Positions 36,493 through 46,100 of a stretch of 64,000 nt of DNA are shown one piece after another. The stretch lies in NCBI RefSeq assembly GCF_008711285.1, contig NZ_VXDC01000007.1:273652-337651 (forward strand). Direction: 5' to 3'. How positions within the stretch are numbered: position 1 is the first letter of the stretch; every line of letters starts with the position of its first letter. The notes beneath the pieces are model-generated. The model saw nothing but the letters and a program-made list of their open reading frames with translations, did not search any database and was not told where the DNA came from. Both the position numbers and the translations under genes were made by a program. Origin of the DNA: Roseibium aquae (GTDB taxonomy: Bacteria; Pseudomonadota; Alphaproteobacteria; Rhizobiales; Stappiaceae).

Positions 36493-36519
36493 ACCGGCGG
36501 CCGTCGCCGCCGGTTTCTT
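36493..36519 (+). terminator. Hairpin with T-rich tail between phoU and phoB
   Basis: ACCGGCGGC and GCCGCCGGT (9 bp, loop CGTC) are followed by TTCTTCTTG. It would end part of the pst-phoU transcripts and so reduce phoB expression relative to pst. The phoB start is about 25 bases farther on. Confidence 0.6.
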
Positions 36520-36539
36520 CTTGTGCGGAGTGACAGGGA

Positions 36540-37238
36540 ATGCCGAAGGTCCTTATCGTTGAAGATGAAGAGCCGTTGAGCCTCCTTTTGCGGTATAACC
36601 TGGAAGCGGAGGGGTACGCCGTCGAGGCCTGTGCCCGTGGAGATGAAGCTGAGATCCGCTTGCGGGAAAGCCAGCCGGACCTCGTGCTTTTGGATTGGAT
36701 GCTGCCGGGGCTGTCCGGTATCGAACTGTGCCGGCGTTTGCGGGCCCGCGAAGACACCGAGCGTTTGCCCGTGATCATGCTGACGGCCCGCGGCGAAGAG
36801 GCGGAGCGGATCCGCGGTCTGTCGACCGGCGCTGACGACTACGTTGTGAAGCCGTTTTCGGTGCCCGAACTGATGGCCCGTGTCCGGGCGATCTTGCGCC
36901 GGGCGAGCCCCGAGGTCGTCTCTTCCATGTTGCGTTCCGGGGACATCGAGCTGGATCGCGAAACCCATCGGGTGCGCCGCAGTGCGAAAGAGATCCATCT
37001 CGGCCCGACCGAGTTCCGGCTGCTCGAATTTCTGATGACATCGCCCGGGCGGGTGTTTTCCCGCGAACAGCTTCTGGACGGGGTCTGGGGGCATGATGTC
37101 TATGTGGACGAACGGACCGTCGACGTGCATGTCGGGCGCTTGCGCAAGGCCCTCAACCGGGGCAAGGCGCGCGACCCGATCCGCACCGTCCGGGGTGCGG
37201 GCTATGCCTTCAACGACCAGTTCGGCGCGGCCGGCTGA
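36540..37238 (+). CDS. phoB: Phosphate regulon response regulator
   Basis: The product is 232 residues. The receiver domain (1-120) has the acidic pair VEDEE, phosphorylation site in VLLDWMLPGLSG, MLTARGEEAE and DDYVVKPFSVPEL (conserved Lys). The C-terminal winged helix (about 130-228) is OmpR/PhoB type: HLGPTEFRLLEFLMTSPGRV, SREQLLDGVWGHDVYVDERT and VRGAGYAFND. It would bind the Pho box upstream of pstS. The gene ends the regulon; a bidirectional terminator lies 80 bases beyond. Confidence 0.96.
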   Translation: MPKVLIVEDEEPLSLLLRYNLEAEGYAVEACARGDEAEIRLRESQPDLVLLDWMLPGLSGIELCRRLRAREDTERLPVIMLTARGEEAERIRGLSTGADDYVVKPFSVPELMARVRAILRRASPEVVSSMLRSGDIELDRETHRVRRSAKEIHLGPTEFRLLEFLMTSPGRVFSREQLLDGVWGHDVYVDERTVDVHVGRLRKALNRGKARDPIRTVRGAGYAFNDQFGAAG

Positions 37239-37317
37239 CGAAATCCGGCTTTCAATTCCGGGTCTCCCAGGTGGCGGTCATCCGCTCGCCGCGATCTGGA
37301 GAACCCGGCACAGGCGA

Positions 37318-37347
37318 ACAAAAAACCCGGCTTGCGCCGGGTTTTTT
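37318..37347. terminator. Bidirectional intrinsic terminator between phoB and gcrA
   Basis: AACCCGGC (37324-37331) and GCCGGGTT (37336-37343) form an 8-bp stem, with an A run on the left and six T residues on the right. It can stop transcripts from both sides of this convergent pair. Confidence 0.9.
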
Positions 37348-37371
37348 GGTGCGTATGGGGATCAGGTCCGC

Positions 37372-37905
37372 TCAGGAGGCCGCCCGTACATTGGTGCGCC
37401 GGTCCCGGCGCCGGTCGCTGACTGGCTGGTACGCAATCTTGCAATGGTGCGCGCAATAGGGAACCCCAACGTCCGACTGGCGGCCGCAGAAGTAGAAATC
37501 GTCCTTGCTCGGGTCGCCGATCGGCCATTTGCAGGTCCGCTCGGTCAATTCCAGGATCGATGCCCGGCTGGATATCGGCACGAGGTCCGCGACCGGTTTC
37601 GCCTGTGCGGCAGGCACAGCCTCGGCTAGAGGGGCGCTTTCCATTTTGAGGGCGGCCGAACCCTGGGTGAGGGGCTTCGCCGTATGCTGCGATGTTCCGG
37701 CCGTCCCGGCGGGGGCGACCTTTTTCCGCCGTGTCTTGGGCGCGGTCGTGGTCGTCTTCGCGCGTCCGGACAGGCCAAGACGGTGCACCTTGCCGATCAC
37801 CGCGTTGCGCGTGACGCCGCCCAGTTCTCCGGCGATCTGGCTTGCGCTCAGGCCGTCGCCCCAGAGTTTCTTGAGAAGCTCTACGCGTTCTGTTGTCCAA
37901 CTCAT
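37372..37905 (-). CDS. gcrA: GcrA cell-cycle transcriptional regulator
   Basis: The product is 177 residues from ATG 37905, giving the characteristic start MSWTTERVELLKKLWGDGLS. The N-terminal helix-turn-helix (SASQIAGELGGVTRNAVIGK) binds methylated GANTC-containing promoters in Caulobacter. A basic Lys/Thr/Pro-rich linker spans about 48-110, and the conserved C-terminal sigma70-contact module contains CKWPIGDPSKDDFYFCG and YCAHHCKIAYQP. The presence of GcrA implies the CtrA/CcrM cell-cycle circuit. It is divergent from argD. Confidence 0.96.
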   Translation of the reverse strand: MSWTTERVELLKKLWGDGLSASQIAGELGGVTRNAVIGKVHRLGLSGRAKTTTTAPKTRRKKVAPAGTAGTSQHTAKPLTQGSAALKMESAPLAEAVPAAQAKPVADLVPISSRASILELTERTCKWPIGDPSKDDFYFCGRQSDVGVPYCAHHCKIAYQPVSDRRRDRRTNVRAAS

Positions 37906-37942
37906 GTGCCGCACCTCTTGCCCGTGACCCAGCCACCAGACA

Positions 37943-37957
37943 TTAACCTTGTGTTAG
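37943..37957. promoter_or_regulatory. CtrA-like box upstream of gcrA
   Basis: TTAACCTTGTGTTAG reads TTAA-N7-TTAG, one base from the canonical TTAA-N7-TTAA CtrA site, with the first half-site TTAACC typical. It lies 38-52 bases upstream of the gcrA start. CtrA represses gcrA in Caulobacter crescentus, so the location fits. Confidence 0.5.
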
Positions 37958-38011
37958 GGAACGTGAAGCACGACCCCTCACGGCATATCTTGTGCCTACG
38001 AGTGATTTATG

Positions 38012-38025
38012 CACGAGATCTCGTG
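38012..38025. promoter_or_regulatory. 14-bp perfect palindrome in the gcrA-argD intergenic region
   Basis: CACGAGATCTCGTG is perfectly symmetric and lies about 107 bases from gcrA and 300 bases from argD, within a 418-base intergenic region. It may be an operator; about four such palindromes are expected by chance in 64 kb. Confidence 0.35.
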
Positions 38026-38166
38026 TCTGATAGGCCAAACATTACAATAGCCTGGAAAGCCAGCGCAACAATCGTGCCCAAGTGAGCTGGGGATGACGCA
38101 ACTTTTCCCCATTTTATCGATACCTTTCATTAACTTTCTCTATGGGCCGCCGGGAGGCATCGCGCA

Positions 38167-38232
38167 TTGACAGACCCCGGTCGACCGGCTCTATAATAAA
38201 GCCTTACGTGTGCCGCCTCTTCGGGGCGGCAC
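38167..38232 (+). promoter_or_regulatory. argD: Consensus-like promoter and leader hairpin of argD
   Basis: TTGACA (38167-38172) and TATAAT (38192-38197) are exact -35 and -10 consensus boxes, separated by 19 bases, slightly longer than ideal. Just after the expected transcription start, GTGCCGCC (38210-38217) and GGCGGCAC (38225-38232) form an 8-bp hairpin. The leader is about 120 bases long. It may be a regulatory 5' untranslated region, but no leader peptide or known riboswitch is seen. Confidence 0.55.
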
Positions 38233-38323
38233 GCTGCGTTTCAGCCCGCACTCCAACCGGTATGGATGAGCCCTTCCTGCCCATGGGCCGGCAGATACCT
38301 TTTGTCTATGGGAGACATGGATT

Positions 38324-39526
38324 ATGTCATCGGCGACGTCGCTGTTCGGAAACTATGCCAGATCGGACCTTGAGTTCGATCGCGGTCACGGCGTTTGGCT
38401 GGAAACATCCGATGGCCGCCGCTACCTCGATTGCGGGTCCGGGATCGCGGTGAACGCGCTTGGCCACTGCCACCCCCATCTTGTGGAAGCGGTCAAGGCC
38501 CAGGCCGAGAAGCTCTGGCATGTCTCCAATCTTCATCGCATTCCCGAGCAGGAGGAACTTGGCGCCCGTCTGACGGCGGCGACGTTTGCCGACAAGGTTC
38601 TGTTCTGCAATTCCGGCGCGGAGGCGATGGAAGCGGCGATCAAGGCCGCACGGCGGTATTTCTACGACCGGGGACAACCCGACCGGTATCAGATCATCAC
38701 CTTTGAAGGTGCCTTTCACGGCCGCACACTGGGGACGATTGCGGCGGGCGGGCAGGCCAAATACCTCGAGGGCTTCGGGCCCAAGGCGCCGGGCTTCGAT
38801 CAGGTGGCCGCAGGCGATCTCGATGCCCTGAAGCAGGTCATGGGTCCGCACACGGCCGCCTTCGCGATCGAGCCCATCCAGGGCGAGGGCGGGATCCGGG
38901 AGATCCCGACGGAATTCCTGCGCCAGCTTCGCCAAATCTGCGATGAAACCGGCTGCCTGCTGATTTTCGACGAAATCCAGACGGGTATTGGCCGGACCGG
39001 AAAGCTGTTCGCGCACGAATGGGCGGGTGTCTCGCCAGATCTCATGGCGGTGGCCAAGGGACTGGGCGGCGGGTTTCCGGTCGGTGCGTGCCTGGCCACC
39101 GAAGAGGTCGCGGCCAGCCTCGTGCCGGGCACCCATGGCACGACCTTTGGCGGCAACCCGATGGCCATGGCGGTTGGCTTGGCGGTGCTGGACGTCGTTC
39201 TGGCGGAAGGCTTCCTGGAAGAGGTTCAAACCAAGGGCCTCAGTTTCAAGCAGAAGCTCGCGGGCCTGGTCGATACCCATCCGGACATCTTCGAACAGGT
39301 GCGGGGCAGGGGGCTTCTGCTCGGCATCAAATGCAAGGTGCCGGCAGGGGAATTCGTTGGAGCGGCGCGTGCCGAAGGTCTCCTGGCGGTTCCCGCCGGC
39401 GACAATGTGGTGCGGATCCTCCCGCCCTTGACAATCACGGAAGCAGAAATCGCGGATGCGGCCGCCCGGCTGGACAGGGCCGCCGCGCGCATGGAAGAAG
39501 AGCTCGCGGGCAAGGGAGCCGCCTGA
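38324..39526 (+). CDS. argD: Acetylornithine aminotransferase
   Basis: This PLP enzyme transfers the amino group from glutamate to N-acetylglutamate semialdehyde in arginine synthesis, and often also acts in lysine synthesis. The product is 400 residues: [77 protein letters not shown] (PLP lysine) and [11 protein letters not shown]. It precedes argF by 2 bases, with overlapping Shine-Dalgarno space, so the two are co-translated. Confidence 0.95.
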   Translation: MSSATSLFGNYARSDLEFDRGHGVWLETSDGRRYLDCGSGIAVNALGHCHPHLVEAVKAQAEKLWHVSNLHRIPEQEELGARLTAATFADKVLFCNSGAEAMEAAIKAARRYFYDRGQPDRYQIITFEGAFHGRTLGTIAAGGQAKYLEGFGPKAPGFDQVAAGDLDALKQVMGPHTAAFAIEPIQGEGGIREIPTEFLRQLRQICDETGCLLIFDEIQTGIGRTGKLFAHEWAGVSPDLMAVAKGLGGGFPVGACLATEEVAASLVPGTHGTTFGGNPMAMAVGLAVLDVVLAEGFLEEVQTKGLSFKQKLAGLVDTHPDIFEQVRGRGLLLGIKCKVPAGEFVGAARAEGLLAVPAGDNVVRILPPLTITEAEIADAAARLDRAAARMEEELAGKGAA

Positions 39527-39528
39527 AT

Positions 39529-40446
39529 ATGGAAAACCGTCATTTTCTCGACCTCACGGAATTCACCGGCGAGGAATTACGCACCGTGCTGGACACAGCG
39601 AAAAAGCTGAAGACGCAGCGGTCCGGATGCCACCGCGGGCAAGGGCCGCTCGCCGGCAAGGTTCTGGCGATGGTGTTCGAGCAACCCTCGACCCGCACGC
39701 GCATCTCCTTCGATGTCGGCATGCGCGAGCTGGGCGGGGAAACGCTCATGCTCACCGGTGCGGAAATGCAGCTGGGCCGCGGCGAGACGATCGCGGACAC
39801 CGCAAGGGTCCTGTCCCGGTTCGTCGATGCGATCATGATCCGGATCCTTGACCCGAACGCCCTGCGCGAGCTTGCGGACAACGCCACGGTGCCCGTGATC
39901 AACGGTCTGACCAAGACCTCGCACCCCTGTCAGATCATGGCGGACATTCTGACCTTCGAGGATCACAGGGGCTCGATTGCCGGCAAGACCGTGACCTGGA
40001 CAGGGGATTCCAACAATGTGCTGGCCTCCTGGGTTCATGCCGCCTCGCGGTTTGACTTCGCGCTGCGCGTTGCGACCCCGAAGGAACTGGCGCCGCCGCG
40101 GGATCTGATCGACCGGGCCTTGGCTGAGGGGGCGGAAATCACCCTGACCGACGACCCGTTCGAGGCCGCTAGAGGATCCGACTGTGTCGTCACCGATTGC
40201 TGGGTGTCCATGGGAGACGACGATTCTGAGAACCGTCACAACCTGCTGAAAGCTTATCAGGTGAACGAGCGGTTGATGAAGGAAACCAATCCGGGGTCCT
40301 TGTTCATGCATTGCCTGCCCGCTCATCGCGGCGAGGAAGTGACCTCGGAGGTGATGGACGGCCCGCATTCCGTCGTCTTCGACGAGGCGGAGAACAGGCT
40401 CCACGCGCAAAAAGGCATTCTGGCCTGGTGCTTCAACGCGCTCTGA
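39529..40446 (+). CDS. argF: Ornithine carbamoyltransferase
   Basis: The product is 305 residues from ATG 39529. Carbamoyl phosphate binding: [15 protein letters not shown], and [20 protein letters not shown]. Ornithine binding: [12 protein letters not shown] (the SMG loop), [10 protein letters not shown] with the catalytic Cys. It makes citrulline from ornithine and carbamoyl phosphate. It lies between argD and hslO, spaced 2 and 26 bases. This order is shared by many Hyphomicrobiales, as far as I recall. Confidence 0.97.
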   Translation: MENRHFLDLTEFTGEELRTVLDTAKKLKTQRSGCHRGQGPLAGKVLAMVFEQPSTRTRISFDVGMRELGGETLMLTGAEMQLGRGETIADTARVLSRFVDAIMIRILDPNALRELADNATVPVINGLTKTSHPCQIMADILTFEDHRGSIAGKTVTWTGDSNNVLASWVHAASRFDFALRVATPKELAPPRDLIDRALAEGAEITLTDDPFEAARGSDCVVTDCWVSMGDDDSENRHNLLKAYQVNERLMKETNPGSLFMHCLPAHRGEEVTSEVMDGPHSVVFDEAENRLHAQKGILAWCFNAL

Positions 40447-40472
40447 GCCAACGAACTTCAAAGGAGCCCGGT

Positions 40473-41450
40473 GTGGCTTTCAGTCTTGACGAATTCGGTA
40501 TCGAACCGGCCGGTGTCGATGCCGTCCGGCCCTTTTCCGTGGAGGGGCTCGATGTGCGCGGACGGGCGGTGGCGCTCGGTCCGGTGGTCGAGCGCATCCT
40601 CGGCCGTCATGATTATCCCGAGCCGGTGTCCCGGCTTCTTGCCGAAGCGATGGTGCTGACCAGTTTGCTCGGCACATCGCTCAAGTTTCAGGGCCGGTTC
40701 ACGCTTCAAACGCAGACCGATGGGCCGGTGTCCATGCTCGTCGTGGATTTTTCCTCGCCAGATGCCCTGCGTGCCTATGCAAGCTTCGACGCCGAGCGGG
40801 TCGAGGAGGCCGTGTCGTCCGGCAACGCCACGCCGCAAATGCTCCTGGGGCACGGCCATCTGGCCATGACCATCGATCAGGGCCGCCACATGCAGCGCTA
40901 TCAAGGGCTGGTCGAACTGGACGGCATCTCTCTGGAAGAGGTCGCCCGGCGCTACTTTGCCCGGTCCGAGCAAATCCCGACCGAAGTCCGGCTGGCCGTT
41001 GGCGAAGTGTTCACGCGCCAGGCCGGGGAGGGGCCCAGCCATGGCTGGTCGGCTGGCGGTGTCCTGATCCAGTTTCTGCCCGAGGCGCCCGACCGTATGC
41101 GGGCGCCGGACCTTGACCCCGGCGACGCGCCGGAGGGAACCAAGGCCCACGCTGTCGACGAGGACGATGCCTGGATCGAGGCCAAGGCGCTGGTCGACAC
41201 CGTCAAGGATCTCGAGTTGACGGATCCTGACATCAGTGTGGAGCGCCTGTTGTTCCGGCTGTTTCACGAGCGTGGGGTGCGGCTGTTCGATCCGCAGCCG
41301 ATCGAGGATCGGTGCCAGTGTTCGCGGGAGAAAGTGGCCGGAGTGCTGAACAATTTCGGATCAGAAGAGCTGGCGGACATGGTGGTGGATGACAAGATTG
41401 TCGTGACCTGCGAGTTCTGCAGCACCCGCTACGAGTTCGATCCCAAGTAA
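40473..41450 (+). CDS. hslO: Hsp33 redox-regulated chaperone
   Basis: The product is 325 residues from GTG 40473, selected because AAAGGAG lies 6 bases upstream and the text before it is out of family. The C-terminal zinc center has the four cysteines CQC and CEFC (DRCQCSREK; VTCEFCSTRYEF). Hsp33 is inactive when reduced and becomes a holdase under oxidative stress as disulfides form and zinc is lost. It ends the argD-argF-hslO cluster. Confidence 0.96.
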   Translation: MAFSLDEFGIEPAGVDAVRPFSVEGLDVRGRAVALGPVVERILGRHDYPEPVSRLLAEAMVLTSLLGTSLKFQGRFTLQTQTDGPVSMLVVDFSSPDALRAYASFDAERVEEAVSSGNATPQMLLGHGHLAMTIDQGRHMQRYQGLVELDGISLEEVARRYFARSEQIPTEVRLAVGEVFTRQAGEGPSHGWSAGGVLIQFLPEAPDRMRAPDLDPGDAPEGTKAHAVDEDDAWIEAKALVDTVKDLELTDPDISVERLLFRLFHERGVRLFDPQPIEDRCQCSREKVAGVLNNFGSEELADMVVDDKIVVTCEFCSTRYEFDPK

Positions 41451-41754
41451 GCCCGCGCTTCGCGCTGTGACAATCGGTTACAATTGCGCGCTTGTGTTTC
41501 CCCGTCAGGCCCCGGATACCGATCCCATGGGCCTGGCTGGGGTTTCCCGGATGAAACCGCCGCCAACCAGAGCATCGGGCGCTCTGTCAAGACGCCCAAA
41601 GATGCTCGGGACCTCAAGAAGCGATCAGCTTCGGGGGGCAATCGATGCCGATTGAACGCCCGCTGATCTAGGCTCTTCTCCTGAGTTCGTATGCCGGGAA
41701 AAGCATATAGACTGGGGGAATGGAGGCGCTCCTTGGCGCGAGGAAGGGAAACGA
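41451..41754. other. Intergenic region, no gene seen
   Basis: The 304 bases between hslO and the efflux operon carry no convincing frame on either strand. A TATAGA at 41706-41711 could be a -10 box for the efflux genes, without a clear -35 partner. Confidence 0.4.
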
Positions 41755-43182
41755 ATGTTGAAGTCCGTCGATCATTCTGGACCTCAAGGACAGACACCGG
41801 TCGAGTATCAGGTCCCATCTGAGCAACGCCGCCCGGGCCGTGCCATGCTGATCGCAAAAGCTTTCCTGCAAGCGGCGATCGTTTTCGCCATCCTGGTTGG
41901 TGCGGTTCAGGTGATGAATACCCTCGTCGCAACCAGACCCGAGGTACCCAAGCGCGCGGCTCAGGAAAGAAGCTACGCGGCCGAGACCGCGGTTCTCGTG
42001 AAAGGCAGCCATACGCCAACCATTTCCGTTTTCGGGGAAGCGACGGCCGGACGCACCGTCGACCTGCGGACCCTTGTCGGCGGCGAAGTCGTTTCCGTGC
42101 ATCCGGAGCTGAAAGCTGGCGGGCTTGTGAAAAAAGACGACGAACTGGTGGTGATCGACAGCTTCGACTTCGAAGGCGCCGTGACCGAGGCGCGCGCCAA
42201 CCTGGCCGAGGCCGAGGCCGGCTTGGTCGAAAGCAAGGGGCGTGTGGAACTGGAGCGCGCAAATGTCGTGCGCGCCCGCGAGCAGCTTGAATTCGCGCAG
42301 CGCGACCTCGACCGCGCGGAAGATCTCATTGCCCGCGGTTCCGTTACCGAACGCACGGTCGACGAACGCCGCCTGCTGGTGTCGCAACGACAGCAGACGC
42401 TAGAGCAGCGGCAGAACGCACTGACCCTGGAAGAGGCCAAGGTGCGCCAGCAGGAAGCGGCGATCCAGCGTCTCGAATGGCGGCTGCGGAATGCCCGGCG
42501 CCAGCTCGAGAACACGGTTCTCAAGGCGCCCTTCGACGCGGTGGTCCGGGCCGAAGGCGCGCAGCGCGGTCGCCTGGTCGGTGTCAACGACGTGGTGGCG
42601 TCGATTTACGCGCGCGATGAATTGGAAGTCCGGTTTACCCTGTCCGACAACCAGTACGGCCGGTTGGTGGCGGAAGCGGGCACCGTGGTGGGCCGACCTG
42701 TCAACGTGACATGGTCGTTGGGAAACCGGGTTTTGTCCTACGATGCCGTCATCGACCGGATCGGCGCTGACGTTGCCAGCACAAGAGGCGGTGTTGATGT
42801 CTTTGCCAGGGTCACCCTGCAGGAAGACCAGACGCCGCTCAGGCCGGGCGCGTTTGTCGAGGTGTTCGTGCCCGACCAGACATACGATGGAAGCTTCCGG
42901 ATCCCCGAAACGGCGTATTACGGGCAAGGGACCGTTTATGTCGTGGAAGAGGAGCGTCTCATTCCCCGGACGGTTGAGGCGCTGGCCCTGGATGGGCAGC
43001 ACCTCATTGTCAGGGGCGACCTGCAGACCGGAGAAGTTGTTTTGACCACCCGCATCCCCGAAGCGGGAGAAGGGCTCCGGGTGCGCCCGGTGGCGGACGG
43101 GCAACCGGGCGAAACGCCGGCCGCGGCCCGCGCCGCGCAAACGTCCACTCCCGCCGCCCCAGCCGCGTCCGTGGCGCAATAG
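41755..43182 (+). CDS. RND efflux periplasmic adaptor (membrane fusion protein)
   Basis: The product is 475 residues. A single N-terminal membrane helix (about 34-55) is followed by a lipoyl half-domain, a long alpha-hairpin coiled coil (about 143-240, rich in Glu/Arg/Leu: ARANLAEAEAGLVESKGRVE), the second half-domain (LKAPFDAVVRAEGAQRGRLV) and beta-barrel parts. The end is Ala/Pro/Thr-rich. It would join the inner-membrane pump to an outer-membrane channel that is not encoded nearby. The gene is 9 bases before the pump gene; its start follows AGGAAGGG. Confidence 0.92.
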   Translation: MLKSVDHSGPQGQTPVEYQVPSEQRRPGRAMLIAKAFLQAAIVFAILVGAVQVMNTLVATRPEVPKRAAQERSYAAETAVLVKGSHTPTISVFGEATAGRTVDLRTLVGGEVVSVHPELKAGGLVKKDDELVVIDSFDFEGAVTEARANLAEAEAGLVESKGRVELERANVVRAREQLEFAQRDLDRAEDLIARGSVTERTVDERRLLVSQRQQTLEQRQNALTLEEAKVRQQEAAIQRLEWRLRNARRQLENTVLKAPFDAVVRAEGAQRGRLVGVNDVVASIYARDELEVRFTLSDNQYGRLVAEAGTVVGRPVNVTWSLGNRVLSYDAVIDRIGADVASTRGGVDVFARVTLQEDQTPLRPGAFVEVFVPDQTYDGSFRIPETAYYGQGTVYVVEEERLIPRTVEALALDGQHLIVRGDLQTGEVVLTTRIPEAGEGLRVRPVADGQPGETPAAARAAQTSTPAAPAASVAQ

Positions 43183-43191
43183 GAGGCTGCC

Positions 43192-46100
43192 ATGAACCAG
43201 CAACGCCTGATGCGCGGCACGGTGGAAACGATCGTGCAGCATCCAAACCTGGCCAACCTGATCATGGCCATCATGGTGCTGTTTGGGGCCTATGGCCTTG
43301 CCAAGCTCAACACCCAGTTTTTTCCAACCATCACGACGGACAGGATCACCGTCAGCATTCCGTGGTCCGGCGCCAGTGCGGAAGATGTCACCAGCAACAT
43401 TCTCGAGGTGATCGAACCCGAGCTGCGCTTCATCGACAATCTGGACGAGATTACCTCCTATGGCCGGGAGGGCAGCGCGACGGCAGTCCTGGAGTTCGTC
43501 GAAGGCGCCGACATGCAAAAGGCGCTGTCGGACGTGGAGCAGGCCATCTCCGGCATCACGACCTTGCCGCAGGACGCCGAAACGCCGACCGTTTCCGCGT
43601 CCACCTTCACCGATGGTGTGGCGACTATCGCCTTGCGCGGGCCGTTTCCCGAAGAGGCCTTGAAAACCTTTGCCCGGCAGATCCGCGACGATCTTCTGGA
43701 TCGGGGGATCGACAAGGTCGAGTTGCGCGGATACCGCAAGCCCGAATATGTCGTCGAAATCGCGGAACGGGAACTGCGGCGTCTCGACCTGACCGTCGCG
43801 GACGTGGCCGCGCGCATTGCCGGAAACACTGTCGATATTCCCGCCGGGACGATAGACGGCGCCGTGGAACGCCAGATCCGGGCGGTTGCGGAGGACCAAT
43901 CGGCCGCCTCGATCGCCGGCGTTGAGGTCAAGGCGCTGGCCTCCGGCGAGAAAACCCGGATTGCCGATATCGGGACTGTTTTCCGCGATTACGATGACGG
44001 CGACAACCAGGGTTTTTCAGGCGGGTCCAGGGCAATCGAGATCGATGTCTTGCGCGTTGAAAGCACCGATACGCTCAAGGCCGCTGCCATTCTGGAAGCC
44101 TATCTTGAAGAGATCGAGCCTCAACTGCCTCCAACGCTGGAAATACTCCGGTATGATGTGAGCGCCAATCTGGTCGAGGGCCGTATTTCCCTGTTGCTGG
44201 AGAACGGTCTGTCTGGCCTGGCTTTGGTAGTCGCGATCCTGTTCCTCTTCTTGAACGCGCGCATCGCCTTCTGGGTGGCGGCCGGAATTCCGGTCGCCAT
44301 GATGGCCACCTTGGGGATCATGTGGCTGCTGGGGGAAAGCATCAACATGATTTCGCTTTTCGCGCTGATCATGATGCTGGGCGTGATCGTCGATGACGCG
44401 ATCGTTGTCGGCGAACACACCGCCACACGCCAGTCGATGGGGGACGATCCGCAAGAGGCGGCAGTCAATGGCGCCCGCACCATGCTGGCCCCCATCATCG
44501 CGGCCAGTGCGACAACCATCGCAGCCTTCCTGCCCATTTTGCTGATCGGCGATGTGATCGGCCAGATCATGGGAACGCTTCCCGTGGTGGTCGTGGCCGT
44601 GGTGATTGCCTCATTGATCGAATGCTTTTTCATCCTGCCGGGCCATCTGGCCCACGCCATGGGAAAGAAACCGGCCTGGAACTGGTGGCGTGTGGTGGTG
44701 CTTGCCGGCGCCCCCGCGCTATTCCTGAGCGGTCTTGCCAGCCAGCCCGATCTTGCCGTCCCGCCGGTTCTTGATCCGCTGGCGCTGACCTTGCGCGCGC
44801 TGGCGGACCGCGTTGGCTTGATCGGCTTCGAGATGCTGGTGATCGCGGCCTGCTTCCTGGCTGCCCTTGCCCTTGAAGGCGTTTTTCAGGCCATGCGGCG
44901 GAAGCGCGCCGGCACGGTTTGGGAAGATCAGCCAAGCCGGTTCCGCCGCGGGTTCGATGCGGGCTTTGGCTGGATCCGGGACTATCCGTTTCATGGCCTC
45001 GTGCGCCTTTCCGTCAACTGGCGCTATGTCACCTTTGCCCTCGCCATTGCCAGCCTCATCCTTGCCGTCGGCCTGGTGCGCGGCGGGCGGGTCGGTTTCA
45101 CATTCTTCCCCTCGCCGGAAGCGGAAAACCTCTCGGCGTCCATCTTCTTTCATGCCGGGATCCCGGAAGACCAGGCAATCGCGGGCATCACGCTGATCGA
45201 GCAGGCACTCAAACAGGCCGAGCGCCGTCTTGCCGGCGAGGATGGCGCGCCGCTTGTGGTCGCCACCTATGCCACGCTGGGACAGGCCGGCAACAATCGC
45301 GGAGACAATGTTGCCAATATCAATGTGCAACTGTCCCAGTCGGAACAGCGCACGGTGCGGACCCCCGACATCGTTCGGGCCTGGCGGGCGGCCGTTCCGG
45401 AAATCCCGGGGATCTCGCGCGTCGCCATTGCCGAACGCCGGGGCGGCCCCCCGGGCCGCGATCTGGACATCAGGTTGAGCGGGGCGCCGTTGCAGGATCT
45501 CAAGGCGGCGGCGCAGGAACTGCAAGCGGAGCTGTCGGCTTTTCCCGGGACGAGCGGGGTGACGGACGATCTGCCCTATGGCAAGCCCGAACTCCTGCTG
45601 GAGTTGACGCCACGCGGCCGCGCGCTGGGGTTCACCGTTGAAAGCGCGGCGCGCCAGGTCCGGGATGCGTTCCAGGGCAACATTGCCCGGCGTTTCGCCG
45701 AAGGCGACGAGGAGGTTTCGGTTCGGGTCCGGCAGGCGATGGAGGCCGGTGGGACCGGTGCCTTGCGCGATCTGTCGATCCGGACCCCGAACGGCGAGTT
45801 CGTGCCGCTGACGGAAGTGGTGAACCTGCGCGATGCGCAAGGCTTTTCGGTGATCCTGCGCCGGGACGGGAAGACCGTGGTTACTGTTGTTGCCGATGTG
45901 GACAGCACCGTGACCTCCAGCAATGAGATCGTGGCCGATCTCAGCGCCGGTTTCCTGCCCCGGCTCGCCGAGAAATACGGGCTGTCCTACAGCTTCTCCG
46001 GAAAGGCGGAAGAGCAGGCAAATGCGTTCTCGGATTTGCTGACGGGTGTGTTGATGGCGGTTGCAGGTATCTACATCATCCTCGCGGCCATATTCGCGAG

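Noticed and set aside
37918..38323. Methylation (GANTC) sites for CcrM in the gcrA promoter
   Set aside because: I looked for GANTC in the 418-base intergenic region and found none, so direct CcrM control of gcrA is not supported by this sequence.
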